Under the pieces are notes generated by a model, which saw only the letters and a list, made by a program, of their open reading frames with translations, searched no databases and was not told the origin of the DNA. From contig NZ_BNEB01000006.1 of assembly GCF_016860545.1 (NCBI RefSeq), positions 350,988-414,987 of the forward strand: DNA of 64,000 nucleotides, given 5' to 3'. Within the stretch, counting starts at the first letter, position 1; every line of letters starts with the position of its first letter. Shown piece by piece: positions 7,846-21,400 of this stretch. Source of the stretch: Streptomyces asoensis. GTDB taxonomy: Bacteria; Actinomycetota; Actinomycetes; Streptomycetales; Streptomycetaceae. The translations under genes were made by a program, and so were the position numbers.

Positions 7846-7888
7846 GACGGCGCGGCACCACCGTGAGGAGCGGTGGTGCCGCGCCGTC
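7846..7888. terminator. Bidirectional terminator, 18-bp perfect hairpin
   Basis: The arms GACGGCGCGGCACCACCG (7846-7863) and CGGTGGTGCCGCGCCGTC (7871-7888) pair perfectly around a 7-base loop. The hairpin lies between the convergent thioesterase (stop 7825) and reductase (stop 7930) genes. It lacks a T-tract, as is common in Streptomyces, and should act on both strands. Confidence 0.88.
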
Positions 7889-7929
7889 GTCCGCGGGCTG
7901 CCCTGCGGCGCTCGTGCGGTCGGCGGGCG

Positions 7930-9276
7930 TCAGTCGGTCGGAGCGCGGAAGCGGTTGATGGCGGGCAGGTGCCGCTCGCGCAGTTCACCGTTGCGTACTC
8001 CGAGGCCGGGCTCCGGCGCCAGGCACAGCACGCCGACCTTTCCGGAGTGGCGGTTGCGGTGCACGTCCTGGGTGGCGGTGCCCACCGCGGAGAGCGGGTA
8101 CACGGTGGAGAGCGTGGGGTGGATCATGCCCTTGGCGATGAGACGGTTGGCCTCCCACGCCTCACGGTAGTTGGCGAAGTGGCTGCCGATGATGCGCTTG
8201 AGGGACATCCACAGGTAGCGGTTGTCGTACTCGTGCCGGTATCCGGAGGTGGAGGCGCACGTCACGACGGAGCCGCCGCGCCTGGTCACGTACACGCTGG
8301 CGCCGAACGTCTCCCGGCCGGGGTGCTCCACGACGACGTCCGGGTCCTCACCGCCCGTCAGTTTCCTGATCCTGGCGCCGAAACGCTTCCACTCCCGGGG
8401 GTCCGGTGTGGACTCGTCCTTCCAGAACCGGTACCCCTCCTGCGCCCGGTCGATGACCAGTTCGGCGCCCATGGAGCGCACCAGCTCGGCCTTGCGCTGC
8501 CCGGAGACCACACACACGGGAACGGCACCGCCGTTGAGCGCGATCTGGGTGGCGTAGGAGCCGAGCCCGCCGGCGGCGCCCCAGATGAGGACCGTGTCGC
8601 CCTGCTTCATCCGGGCGCCATTGCGCGAGACCAGCTGCCGGTAGGCGGTGGAGTTCACCAGTCCGGACGCCGCGGCCTCCTCCCAGGTGAGGTGGCCCGG
8701 CATGGGCATGAGCTGGTTGACCTTCACCAGGGACAGCTCGGCCAGGCCGCCGAAGTTGGTCTCGAAGCCCCAGATGCGCTGCTCGGGGTCGAGCATGGTG
8801 TCGTCGTGGCCGTCCGGCGCCTGGAGCTCGATGGACAGGCAGTGGGCCACCACCCGGTCCCCCGGCTTCCAGCCGCGCACGCCGGGGCCGGTGCGCAGCA
8901 CCACGCCCGCGAGGTCCGAGCCGAGCACGTGGTACGGCTGGTCGTGCCGGACGGCGTCGGGGTCGCCGGAGCGGGCGTAGCGCTCGAGGAACGTGAACGT
9001 GGGGAGCGGCTCGAAGATGGCGCTCCACACGGTGTTGTAGTTGATCGCGCTGGCCATGACCGCGATCAGCGCCTCTCCGGGACCCGGCTGCGGGGTCGGC
9101 ACCTCCTCCACGCGCAGGGCCTTGGCCGGGTCCTTGTCCCGGGTGGCGAGCCCCTCGAACATCGTGGCGTCCTCCTTGCGGATCACCGCCCCGCGGTACG
9201 ACTCGGGCAGCGGGAGGGCCGCGATGTCCTCGGGCCGGGCATCGTCGGAGAGTACGGCGCTGACTATGGCTTCCAC
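7930..9276 (-). CDS. ccr: Crotonyl-CoA carboxylase/reductase
   Basis: A 448-residue zinc-independent medium-chain dehydrogenase family enzyme that reductively carboxylates crotonyl-CoA to ethylmalonyl-CoA with NADPH and CO2. This supplies the extender unit for ethyl branches. The N-terminal lobe has the typical family stretch VPTPQPGPGEALIAVMASAINYN. The nucleotide-binding motif is LIWGAAGGLGSYATQIA, and GFETNFGGLAEL carries the Phe-Glu pair associated with CO2 binding. RRGGSVVTCASTSGY and GSHFANYREAWEAN complete the family pattern, and the length is normal. The start is GTG 9276. Transcription comes from its own promoter with the cluster element at 9349-9360. In context it explains the one unusual acyltransferase in the synthase (module D). 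Confidence 0.95.
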   Translation of the reverse strand: MEAIVSAVLSDDARPEDIAALPLPESYRGAVIRKEDATMFEGLATRDKDPAKALRVEEVPTPQPGPGEALIAVMASAINYNTVWSAIFEPLPTFTFLERYARSGDPDAVRHDQPYHVLGSDLAGVVLRTGPGVRGWKPGDRVVAHCLSIELQAPDGHDDTMLDPEQRIWGFETNFGGLAELSLVKVNQLMPMPGHLTWEEAAASGLVNSTAYRQLVSRNGARMKQGDTVLIWGAAGGLGSYATQIALNGGAVPVCVVSGQRKAELVRSMGAELVIDRAQEGYRFWKDESTPDPREWKRFGARIRKLTGGEDPDVVVEHPGRETFGASVYVTRRGGSVVTCASTSGYRHEYDNRYLWMSLKRIIGSHFANYREAWEANRLIAKGMIHPTLSTVYPLSAVGTATQDVHRNRHSGKVGVLCLAPEPGLGVRNGELRERHLPAINRFRAPTD

Positions 9277-9321
9277 GAGGTCCCCGATTCTGGCGTGAGG
9301 AGTGACTGACCGCCGTCTGCG

Positions 9322-9360
9322 ACTGTAGGGACCGTCGACGAGGGGCCAGAACCCCTAATC
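9322..9360 (-). promoter_or_regulatory. Cluster promoter with GATTAGGGGTTC element (reductase)
   Basis: Read on the minus strand, GATTAGGGGTTC (9360-9349) is identical to the element before the thioesterase. Its TTCTGG end (9351-9346) is followed by 18 bases and then TACAGT (9327-9322) as -10. The GTG start lies about 45 bases further on. Two extra copies of the GGTTAGGGGT core lie on the plus strand at 9404-9413 and 9424-9433. Confidence 0.6.
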
Positions 9361-9468
9361 TGCCGGGACGCCCCGTACCCGCCGGGGCCCCGCCGCGGGC
9401 CGGGGTTAGGGGTCGGGGGCGGTGGTTAGGGGTGCGGCCGGGAACGGGCGGTGCGGCGGGTATGGGGC

Positions 9469-9508
9469 GGCCGCGGCACCCTCGGCGTGAGCCGGTGGTG
9501 CCGCGGCC
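9469..9508. terminator. Hairpin terminator after exporter gene
   Basis: The arms GGCCGCGGCACC (9469-9480) and GGTGCCGCGGCC (9497-9508) are perfect. An inner CGGC/GCCG pair extends the stem with a tight gtga loop. On the plus strand it is followed by TTTT. It lies just beyond the exporter stop (9539) and upstream of the reductase promoter, separating the two transcription units. Confidence 0.8.
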
Positions 9509-9538
9509 TTTTCACGGTCGCCTGGGACGGGGGATTCC

Positions 9539-11098
9539 TCAGGCGACCGAGCCGGTGATCCGCTTCCCTTCCGCGCTCTCCTGCTCGGTGTCCTTGGCCG
9601 GGACGGCGGCCTGCTTGGGCATGAAGGCGAGGGCGAGCAGCGCGGCGACCAGGGCGATGCCGGAGCAGACGTACAGCAGGGTGTGCATGGCGCCCATGAA
9701 CGCGTCCCGGACCTCCTCGAGCATCGCCGGGTCACGGAGCTTGGCGGCGACGGCCACGCCGGTGGAGACGCTGCGCCCGGCGGCGTCCGCGATCTCGTCC
9801 GGGGTGCCGGGGAGGTCGAGGTTGCCGCGGTAGGCGGAGTTGGCGACGGCGCCGAGCACCGCGACACCGATCGCGCCGCCGACCTGACGGAGCGCCTGCA
9901 CCACGGCCGAGCCGACGCCGCTGCGCTCCTTGGACAGGGAGTTGAGGGCCGCCGCCATGGAGCGGGTCATCGCCAGGCCGAGGCCGGCGCCGATGACGAC
10001 CAGCCAGATCGCGACGTAGCCGTAGCCGGAGTCGGTCTCGGTGGCGGTGCCCATGAACAGGCCCACGCTCACCAGCAGGAAGCCCAGGGCGGGGACGGCG
10101 CGCGGGCCCAGCTGCGCCGGCATCTTGTTGATGACGCTGGCCCCGACGAGCAGGCCGCCGATGAGCGGCAGCAGCCGCAGGCCGGTGCCGAGGGCGTCGG
10201 ATCCCAGCACCGCCTGGAAGTACTGCGGCAGGGCGAACATCAGGCCGAACATCGCGAAGCTGACGATGGTGCTCAGGACGGAGCCCCACACGAAGCCCCT
10301 GCCGCGGAAGAGGCCGAGGTCGACCAGCGGGTCCTTGCCGGCCGCGGTGACGCGCAGCTCCCACAGGACGAACAGGCCGGTCAGCACGGCGCCGGCGAGC
10401 AGCGCGACGGCCGTCTCGGTGCTGTCCCAGCCCTTCTCGCCCGCCTCGATGGCGCCGTAGGTGAGCGCGGTGAGACCGGCGCTGGAGAGCACCACGCCGC
10501 CCAGGTCGATGGTCACGCGCTCGGCGCTGCGGGACTCGGGCACGAGCTTCGCGACGGCGAGGACGCCGAGCAGCACCAGGGGCACGTTGATGAGGAAGAC
10601 CGAGCCCCACCAGAAGTGGTTGAGCAGGGCGCCGCCGATGATGGGGCCGAGCGGCAGGCCGAGCATCTGGGAGACGGCGATGACGGCGATGGCCTTCGTA
10701 CGCTCCGCCTCGGTCTCGAAGATGTTCAGCAGGACGGAGGTGGACAGCGGCACGATGAAGGCCGCGGCCAGGCCGAGCACGGCCCGGGCGGCGATGAGCT
10801 GCCCTGAGCTGGTGCAGTAGGCGCACAGCAGGGAGGCGACGCCGAACAGCAGGAGCGCGGCGACCAGGAACTTCTTGCGGCCGAACTTGTCACCCAGCAG
10901 GCCGGCGGGCAGCAGCACGGCCGCCAGGACCAGGGTGAAGGCGTCGACGATCCACTGGAGCTGGCTGGTGGACGCGTCGAGGTCGGCGCTCACCGTGGGG
11001 AGCGCCACGTTGAGGATGGTCGCGTCGACACCGATCGCCAGCAGGCTTAAGCCGATGGCCCCGAGGGCCCACCATTTGCGGCTCTGCACATCACTCAT
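9539..11098 (-). CDS. DHA2-family MFS drug exporter
   Basis: A 519-residue integral membrane transporter with about 14 hydrophobic helices, of the EmrB/QacA proton-antiporter group. Motif A (GDKFGRKK) lies between helices 2 and 3, an early acidic D1-like stretch (WIVDAFTLVLAAVLLPAG) is present, and the helix-5 antiporter motif reads GLPLGPIIGG. It probably exports the polyketide, giving self-resistance. It overlaps the regulator gene by four bases (ATGA, 11095-11098), so the two are co-translated and one operon. A TTA leucine codon at 11048-11050 makes its translation potentially bldA-dependent, an unusual feature in an exporter. A hairpin terminator follows. Confidence 0.93.
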   Translation of the reverse strand: MSDVQSRKWWALGAIGLSLLAIGVDATILNVALPTVSADLDASTSQLQWIVDAFTLVLAAVLLPAGLLGDKFGRKKFLVAALLLFGVASLLCAYCTSSGQLIAARAVLGLAAAFIVPLSTSVLLNIFETEAERTKAIAVIAVSQMLGLPLGPIIGGALLNHFWWGSVFLINVPLVLLGVLAVAKLVPESRSAERVTIDLGGVVLSSAGLTALTYGAIEAGEKGWDSTETAVALLAGAVLTGLFVLWELRVTAAGKDPLVDLGLFRGRGFVWGSVLSTIVSFAMFGLMFALPQYFQAVLGSDALGTGLRLLPLIGGLLVGASVINKMPAQLGPRAVPALGFLLVSVGLFMGTATETDSGYGYVAIWLVVIGAGLGLAMTRSMAAALNSLSKERSGVGSAVVQALRQVGGAIGVAVLGAVANSAYRGNLDLPGTPDEIADAAGRSVSTGVAVAAKLRDPAMLEEVRDAFMGAMHTLLYVCSGIALVAALLALAFMPKQAAVPAKDTEQESAEGKRITGSVA

Positions 11099-11631
11099 AA
11101 CGGCATCCCGTCCTCGTCGTTCGGATCGTCCGCCCGGTCACCGCGGTTGACGGCGTCCCAGCGCTTCCACATGGGTTCGGCCTCGGAGTTCAGCCAGGTG
11201 AACATGCGGTGGGCCTCGCGCATCCTGGCCGCGCGCACCTCACCCTCCGGGAACAGCCGCAGGCCCTCTGCCGTGATGTCCGCGAAGGACGTCATGCTCT
11301 CCAGGCGCCGCTTGAGGACGCCCGACCAGGCGTCCTCCGTGATCCGGTAGTACGTGGCCCGCTCACCGGCGCGGGTGACGGCCTGCACCATGCGGGCCTC
11401 GGTGAGCAGCCGGAGGGTGGTGGTCAGGGACGCGCGGCTGGCCTGCACGGCTTCGGCGATCTGCGCGGCCGTCTGCTCCGGCGGCTCGCTGATCATCAGC
11501 CACGCCATGGTCCTGCCCATGATCGGCGGCCAGCCGGCCTGCAGCATGAACCATGCCGTCACCCGCTCCATCCAGGCGCGGAGCCGCTCCGCGTCGGGAT
11601 CCTGCTGTCTCCCGGCGTCGTCCGACGACAT
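11095..11631 (-). CDS. GbsR/MarR-type regulator of the exporter
   Basis: A 178-residue winged-helix regulator. The core (about 25-115) shows GRTMAWLMISEPPEQTAAQI, then the recognition helix AVQASRASLTTTLRLLTEA and a wing (VQAVTRAGERATYYRIT), a pattern typical of the GbsR/MarR group. A long helical C-terminus may bind ligand or dimerise. The ATG at 11631 was chosen because AGGAGGTG lies six to seven bases upstream. The ATG eight codons earlier (11655) contains this ribosome site within its own reading frame and is not needed. It overlaps the exporter it probably represses, with two inverted repeats over the presumed promoter. A likely inducer is the polyketide itself, but that is inference. 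Confidence 0.88.
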   Translation of the reverse strand: MSSDDAGRQQDPDAERLRAWMERVTAWFMLQAGWPPIMGRTMAWLMISEPPEQTAAQIAEAVQASRASLTTTLRLLTEARMVQAVTRAGERATYYRITEDAWSGVLKRRLESMTSFADITAEGLRLFPEGEVRAARMREAHRMFTWLNSEAEPMWKRWDAVNRGDRADDPNDEDGMPL

Positions 11632-11647
11632 GCTGCAGCACCTCCTG

Positions 11648-11696
11648 TAGCTCATAGTGAGCTATAGCCGTTTCAGTCATCACTGTAATGACTGAA
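11648..11696 (-). promoter_or_regulatory. Operator/promoter of regulator-exporter operon
   Basis: Two perfect inverted repeats lie side by side: TAGCTCA-TAG-TGAGCTA (11648-11664), and TTCAGTCAT / ATGACTGAA (11672-11680 and 11688-11696, 7-base spacer). On the minus strand TTACAG and TATAGC, 16 bases apart, could be the -35 and -10 boxes and fall within these repeats. Binding of the regulator at 11095-11631 here would give autoregulation. Confidence 0.72.
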
Positions 11697-11756
11697 CGAG
11701 GAAACGGGAAGCTCGCGACAGCGGTGGCGCGCTGCCGGAGCCCGGATCCGCCCGTT

Positions 11757-13175
11757 TCAGTGGCCCGCGGGCACCGCCGTCCGCGCCGCCGCGTACTCGT
11801 CGTCGCTCAGCGTCGGCCCGTCGGGCAGGTCGAGCGCGGCCGCCCCGGCCAGTGCCGCGCGCACCTCCGGTGCCTGGAAGGCGTCGTCGGCGACGCCCGA
11901 CAGGGTGTTGACGCGCATCGCGGCCGCGCACACCGCGGCGTCCGCGAGGGCCGCCGTGCCGATCAGGTCGGCCTGGGCGCGCCGCTGCGCCGCGTGCCTG
12001 GTCAGGCGCGGGTCGTCCGTGCGGGCGAGCACGTCCGGGTAGCAGATGTCCTGGGAGGTGCCCAGCGACCACGGGGTGTCCACCACCGCACCGACGGCCC
12101 GCTGCACGGCCCGGGCGGTGCCCGGCCGCAGTCCGCGTTCGGCCAGGGTGGCGCCGAGGGCCGCCGCGCTGAGCGCCGCGGCGCTCATCCCGTGCCCGTA
12201 GACGGGGTTGAACGCGGCGACCGCGTCGCCCAGGACCACCAGTCCGTCGGGCCATTCCACGAGCCGGTCGTAGTACAGGCGCCGGTTCGCGGTCGAACGG
12301 GACGCCTGGACACCCGTCAGCGGCTCCGCGCGCTCGACGAGGTCGGCGATCAGGGGGTGGCGCAGGGTGCGCAGGTAGGCGGTGAAGCCCTCCTCGGTGG
12401 TCGGCGGCTCGCCGCCGCGGGTGCCGGAGAGCGTGACCATCCAGCGGCCGTCCTCGATGGGCAGCAGGATGCCGTTGCGCCCCGGCACCCCGGCGCGGTG
12501 ATCGGCGTACACGCTGACCAGCGGGAACTTCTTCCGCGCGCCCGGGGGCGCCCGGAAGATCCGGGTGGCGTACGCCATGCCGGAGTCGATGACGTCCTCC
12601 TGCACCGGGGGCAGGCCGAGCGCGGCGAGCCAGCGCTTCACCGGGGAGCCCCGGCCCGTGGCGTCCACCACGACGTCGGCGTCGAGCACCGACACGGTGC
12701 CCTCCCGGCGCGGCTTGTAGGTGACGCCGGTGACCGCCGACGCGTCGCCCCGCAGCCCGATGATGTCGGTGTCGCCGGTCACGGTGATCCGTGGGTCGGC
12801 CCCGGCACGGTCGCGCACGGTCCAGTCCAGCAGCGAGCGGCTGGCGGCGATCATGAACTGGGTCTCGGGGAAGCGCCGTTGCCAGCCGTACGCGGTCAGC
12901 GACACCAGGTCCTCGGGGAGCCCGATGCGGTGCGCTCCCGCGTCGAGGAGCCGGTCCGTGGTGCCGGGCAGCAGTGACTCGATGACCCGCGCGCCGCCCG
13001 ACCACAGCACGTGGGTGTGCCGGGCCTGCGGCACGCCGCGGCGGGGGTCGGCGTCGCCGGGCAGCCGGTCGCGGTCGAGCACGGTCACCGCGTCGACGTG
13101 CCGCGCCAGCGTGGTGGCGGCCAGCATGCCCGCCATGCCCGCGCCCAGGACCACCGCCCGTGTCGTCTCGGACAT
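11757..13175 (-). CDS. MonCI/LasC-type flavin-dependent polyene epoxidase
   Basis: A 472-residue FAD monooxygenase resembling the epoxidases of polyether pathways (MonCI, Lsd18/LasC, SalC). Those enzymes convert trisubstituted alkenes in the finished chain to epoxides before ring closure. The N-terminal Rossmann motif is VLGAGMAGMLAATTLARHVD. Family-typical segments are GVPQARHTHVLWSGGARVIE, VSLTAYGWQRRFPETQFMI, DATGRGSPVKRWL and EDGRWMVTLSGTRGGEPP, and the FAD-ribityl motif is VVLGDAVAAFNPVYGHGM. The start ATG at 13175 is set by the Rossmann fold and an AGAGGA upstream; an in-frame extension toward 15284 is antisense-like and rejected. It is 50 bp downstream of the second thioesterase, at the end of the synthase operon. 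The expected substrate alkene is the one set by module B, and probably others from upstream modules. Confidence 0.9.
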   Translation of the reverse strand: MSETTRAVVLGAGMAGMLAATTLARHVDAVTVLDRDRLPGDADPRRGVPQARHTHVLWSGGARVIESLLPGTTDRLLDAGAHRIGLPEDLVSLTAYGWQRRFPETQFMIAASRSLLDWTVRDRAGADPRITVTGDTDIIGLRGDASAVTGVTYKPRREGTVSVLDADVVVDATGRGSPVKRWLAALGLPPVQEDVIDSGMAYATRIFRAPPGARKKFPLVSVYADHRAGVPGRNGILLPIEDGRWMVTLSGTRGGEPPTTEEGFTAYLRTLRHPLIADLVERAEPLTGVQASRSTANRRLYYDRLVEWPDGLVVLGDAVAAFNPVYGHGMSAAALSAAALGATLAERGLRPGTARAVQRAVGAVVDTPWSLGTSQDICYPDVLARTDDPRLTRHAAQRRAQADLIGTAALADAAVCAAAMRVNTLSGVADDAFQAPEVRAALAGAAALDLPDGPTLSDDEYAAARTAVPAGH

Positions 13176-13225
13176 CGTTCCTCTCACGTTCCTTTCGGGG
13201 AAGACGATCGTCTGCGTGCGCGCCG

Positions 13226-14008
13226 TCAGCCGGCCGTGACGCCGGCCAGGGACTCCGCGACCGCGAGGGCCACCGCGTCCCACCGCGCGGTGAGGTAGAA
13301 GTGGTCGCCGGGGAAGGTGCGGAACGTCACCGGTCCGGTGGTCTCCTCCTGCCAGCCGCGCGCCTCCCGCTGCCTGGCCCACGGGTCGCGGTCGCCGAGA
13401 AAGACGGCGACGGGGCAGCTCAGCGGGGACCCGGGCTCGTAGCGGTAACCGTCGACGGCCTTGTAGTCGCCGCGCAGCACGGGCAGGACCATGCCGAGGA
13501 CATCCGGGTCGGTCAGCAGGTCGGACGCGGTGCCGCTGAGGTAGCGCAGGTCCGCGACCAGTTCGGCGTCGGTGCGCAGGTGCAGCCGCACGTCGCGGTG
13601 GAGGGAGGGCGCGCCGCGGCCGGAGACGACCAGCCCCGCCGGGGGTGTGTCCCCGGGCCGGCACAGCCTGCGTGCGGCCTCCCAGGCCACGAGCGCTCCC
13701 ATGCTGTGCCCGAACAGCACGAGCGGGGCGTCCCCGGCGTGCCGCAGGGCCTCGGCCACCCGGTCCGCCAGGGCCGCCAGGTCGTCGAGGAGCGGTTCCG
13801 CGCGCCGTTCCTGACGGCCCGGGTACTGGACCGCGAGCACCTCGAAGGGGGCGTCTGGCAGCGCCTCGAACGCCCTGGCGAGCGGCTGGAAGAAGGTGGC
13901 CGAGCCGCCGGCGTGCGGCAGGCAGACGAGCTGGATGCGGCCACCAGCGGGCCGGGGCGGGGTGTAGCGCGTCAGCCATGGTCCGGCTGCACGGTCCCAG
14001 GGGGTCAT
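13226..14008 (-). CDS. Second type II thioesterase
   Basis: A 260-residue alpha/beta-hydrolase with the same motif set as the protein at 7001: CLPHAGGSATFF, VQYPGRQERR, nucleophile elbow LFGHSMGALVAWE (Ser about 105), acid region FLGDRDPW and catalytic His in FPGDHFYL. It is expected to clear mis-primed or decarboxylated acyl groups from the carrier proteins. It is on the synthase strand, 120 bp downstream of the terminal module and 50 bp before the epoxidase, so it belongs to the main operon. The start at 14008 lacks a strong ribosome site, but no better one is in frame. Two editing thioesterases in one cluster suggest either different acyl preferences or a role for one in release. Confidence 0.94.
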   Translation of the reverse strand: MTPWDRAAGPWLTRYTPPRPAGGRIQLVCLPHAGGSATFFQPLARAFEALPDAPFEVLAVQYPGRQERRAEPLLDDLAALADRVAEALRHAGDAPLVLFGHSMGALVAWEAARRLCRPGDTPPAGLVVSGRGAPSLHRDVRLHLRTDAELVADLRYLSGTASDLLTDPDVLGMVLPVLRGDYKAVDGYRYEPGSPLSCPVAVFLGDRDPWARQREARGWQEETTGPVTFRTFPGDHFYLTARWDAVALAVAESLAGVTAG

Positions 14009-14128
14009 GCCGTGTGTCCGTTTCTGCTCCGTGGTGCGGGGAAGGGGGCCGGCCCGGTTGCGTCCCGGCCCGGGGTCGGACGCCGTCGGGCCGAAGAGGA
14101 TCCGGGGCGTCCGGGGGCGCCGCCGGGC

Positions 14129-18376
<4,248 letters not shown>

Positions 18377-18459
18377 CGGTCACTCCCTCTCTGTCGGGCG
18401 CTCACCGCGCCGTTCCTGGTCCCCGGGGGTGCGGCGGTGGCCCGCCGCGGGCGGCCGGT

Positions 18460-21400
18460 TCACGACCCGGTGCCGCCGAGGGCGGCGCGCACCAGGTCCT
18501 CGAGGTCCATGTCGGCGATCGCCCCGGCGTTCCGGTCCGGCGCGGGTCCGGTGGTGCCGGGCGCCGGCTCCTCGGCGAGCCCGAGCAGGGTGTCGAGCAG
18601 TCCGCCGGCGCGCAGGCGGGCCAGCGGGACGGTGGCGAGCAGGGCCCGCACCCGGGCCTCCTGCGGGTCGGGGCCGTCCGCGGCCGCCGCGGCCCCGTCC
18701 GGGGCGAGCTCCTGGTGCAGGTGCCCGGCGAGCTCCCGGGGCGAGGGGAAGTCGAAGACGAGGGTGCTGGGCAGGGTGAGGCCGGTGGCCGCGCCGAGGC
18801 GGTTGCGCAGTTCCACGGCGGTGAGCGAGTCCAGGCCCATGTCCTTGAAGGCCCTCCCGGCGCCGACGGCCTCGGGCCCGGAGGCGCCCAGGACCGCGGC
18901 GACGTGGCCGCGCACCAGGTCCTCCAGCAGGAGCCGCTGCTCGTCGGCGGGCAGGGCCGCGAGCCTGGCCTCCAGCGAGCGGGCCTCGACGGCTGCGGTC
19001 CCGGCCCGGGCGGCCTGGCGGGGTGCCTGCCGCCGGCCGCCGAGCAGGCCGCGCAGCATCGCCGGGCCGACGTCCGTGGAGGCGCCCGTCCTCAGCGCCG
19101 ACACGTCGAGCCGCGTGGGCACGAGGAGGGCCTCGCCCGCCGCCCGGGCGGCGTCGAACAGGCGCATGCCGTGCCCGGCGTCGATGGGCAGGACTCCGGA
19201 GCGGGTCATCCGCTCCACGTGGGAGTCGTCCATGCGGCCGGTCAGTTCGCTGGTCTCGGCCCAGTACCCCCAGGCCAGGGAGACGGCGGGGAGACCGGCG
19301 GCACGGCGTTGGTGTGCGAGGGCGTCCAGGAAGGTGTTGGCGGCGGCGTAGTTGGCCTGGCCGGGGTTGCCGAGGACGCCGGCACCCGCGGAGTACAGGA
19401 CGAACGCGGCCAGGTCCGACTCCCGGGTGAGCTCGTGCAGGTGGAACGCCGCGTCCGCCTTGGGCCGCAGCACATCGTCGAGCCGCTGCGGGGTGAGGGA
19501 GGACAGGACGCCGTCGGCGGTGGTGCCCGCGGCGTGCACGACGGCGGTCAGCGGGCGGTCCGCGGGCACGGAGGCCAGCAGGTCGGAGAGCGCCTCGCGG
19601 TCCGCGGTGTCGCAGGCGGCGACGGTGACCGTGTGCGCGCCGCGTGCGAGCAGGTCCTCGCGCAGGCCGTCGGCGCCGGGTGCCTGCGGGCCGCGGCGTC
19701 CGGCCAGCAGGAGGTGCCGCGCGCCGTGGGCGGTGACCAGGTGCCGGGCGAGGATGCCGCCGAGGGTTCCGGTGCCGCCGGTGACGAGCACGGTGCCGTC
19801 GGGGTCCGGGGGACGGGGGACGGTGAGGACGAGCTTGCCGGTGTGCCGGGCCTGGGCCATGAACCGGAACGCCTCGGGGGCGCGGCGCACGTCCCAGGTG
19901 CGGACGGGCAGCGGCCGCAGCACGCGGCGTTCGAAGAGCCGGACGAGGGTGTCGAGGATTTCACCGATGCGGTCGGCGCCGGCGTCGATGAGGTCGTAGG
20001 GGCGGTAGACGACGCCGGGGTGGCGCTCGGCGACCTCGTGGGGGTCGCGGATGTCGGTCTTGCCCATCTCCAGGAACCGGCCGCCGCGCGGCAGCAGCCG
20101 TAAGGAGGCGTCGGTGAACTCGTTCGCGAGGGAGTTGAGGACGACGTCGACGCCGCGTCCGCCGGTGGCGGCGTGGAACTTCTTCTCGAAGTCCAGGGTC
20201 CTGGAGGAGGCGATGTGGCCGGTGTCGAAGCCCATCCGGCGCAGGGTGTCCCACTTTCCCTCACCGGCGGTCGCGAACACTTCCGCACCCCGGTAGCGGG
20301 CCAGCTGCACGGCGGCCATGCCGACGCCGCCGGTCGCGGCGTGGACGAGCACGGTCTCGTCCTCGCGGAGCCCGCCGAGGTCGGCGAGGCCGAACCAGGC
20401 GGTGAGGAACGCCGCGGGCACACCGGCGGCCTGCTCGAAGGTCCAGCCGCGCGGGATGCGGGTGACCAGTCGCCGGTCGACGACGGAGACGGGGCCGAAC
20501 GGGTCGGGCAGCAGGCCCATCACCCGGTCGCCGACGGCGACGCCGGTGACGCCGGGGCCGACCTCGGTGACCACCCCGGCGCCCTCGCTGCCCAGACGTT
20601 CCTGGGAGGGCACCATGCCGAGGCCGACCAGCACGTCGCGGAAGTTCACGCCGGCGGCGCGTACGGAGACCCGGACCTGGTTGTCCGTGAGGCGCGCCAG
20701 TGCCTGCGGGTGGGGCAGCAGCGCGAGCCGGTCGAGGTCGCCGGGGCCGGTGGTGTCCAGGCGCCAGGCGGCCTCGCCGGGCGGGGGGACGAGGAAGGCG
20801 CCGGCCGGGGTCCTGGCCAGGCGGGGGACGCGGGCGGCGCCGAGGCGCAGGGCGAGCTGGGGCTCGTCGGCGGTGAGGGCGGCCCTGACGGCGGCCGCGG
20901 CGCGGGCCCTGGACTCGTCGCGCCCGTCGAGGTCGACGAGGAGGAACCGGCCGGGGTTCTCCATCTGCGCGGAGCGCAGCAGGCCCCACACGCCGGCGTG
21001 CGCCAGGTCCTCGACGTCCTCGCCGGGCCCCGCGGCCACGGCACGGCGGGTGACCACGGCGAGGACGACCCCGCGCAACCGGTCGTCGGCCAGCCACTCC
21101 TGTACGACGCGCAGCACGCCCTCGGTGGCACGGCGGACGGCGGCGGGCAGGCCGTCGGCGGCGACGGTGGCCGGGTCGGACGGGCAGGACAGCAGCGCCA
21201 CGTCGGGGGCGGGCGCGCCGGACGCGACGGCGGCGGCGAGCTCGGCCGGGCCGCGGTGGGCGCCGGCGAACACGCCGGCGCCGCGCAGGGCCGGCACCAG
21301 ACCGTGGCCGTCACCGCCGAGCACGGCCCAGCCCGCGCCGGACGGGGCGGCGGCGTCGACGGGCAGCGGCGCCCAGTCGACGTGGAACAGCGAGTCGCGC

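Noticed and set aside
18460..19400. Alpha-pyrone product from modules H and I
   Set aside because: It would require the module H KR to be dead. DH and ER are intact and the hemiketal polyether reading explains all nine modules, so the pyrone is kept only as an alternative.
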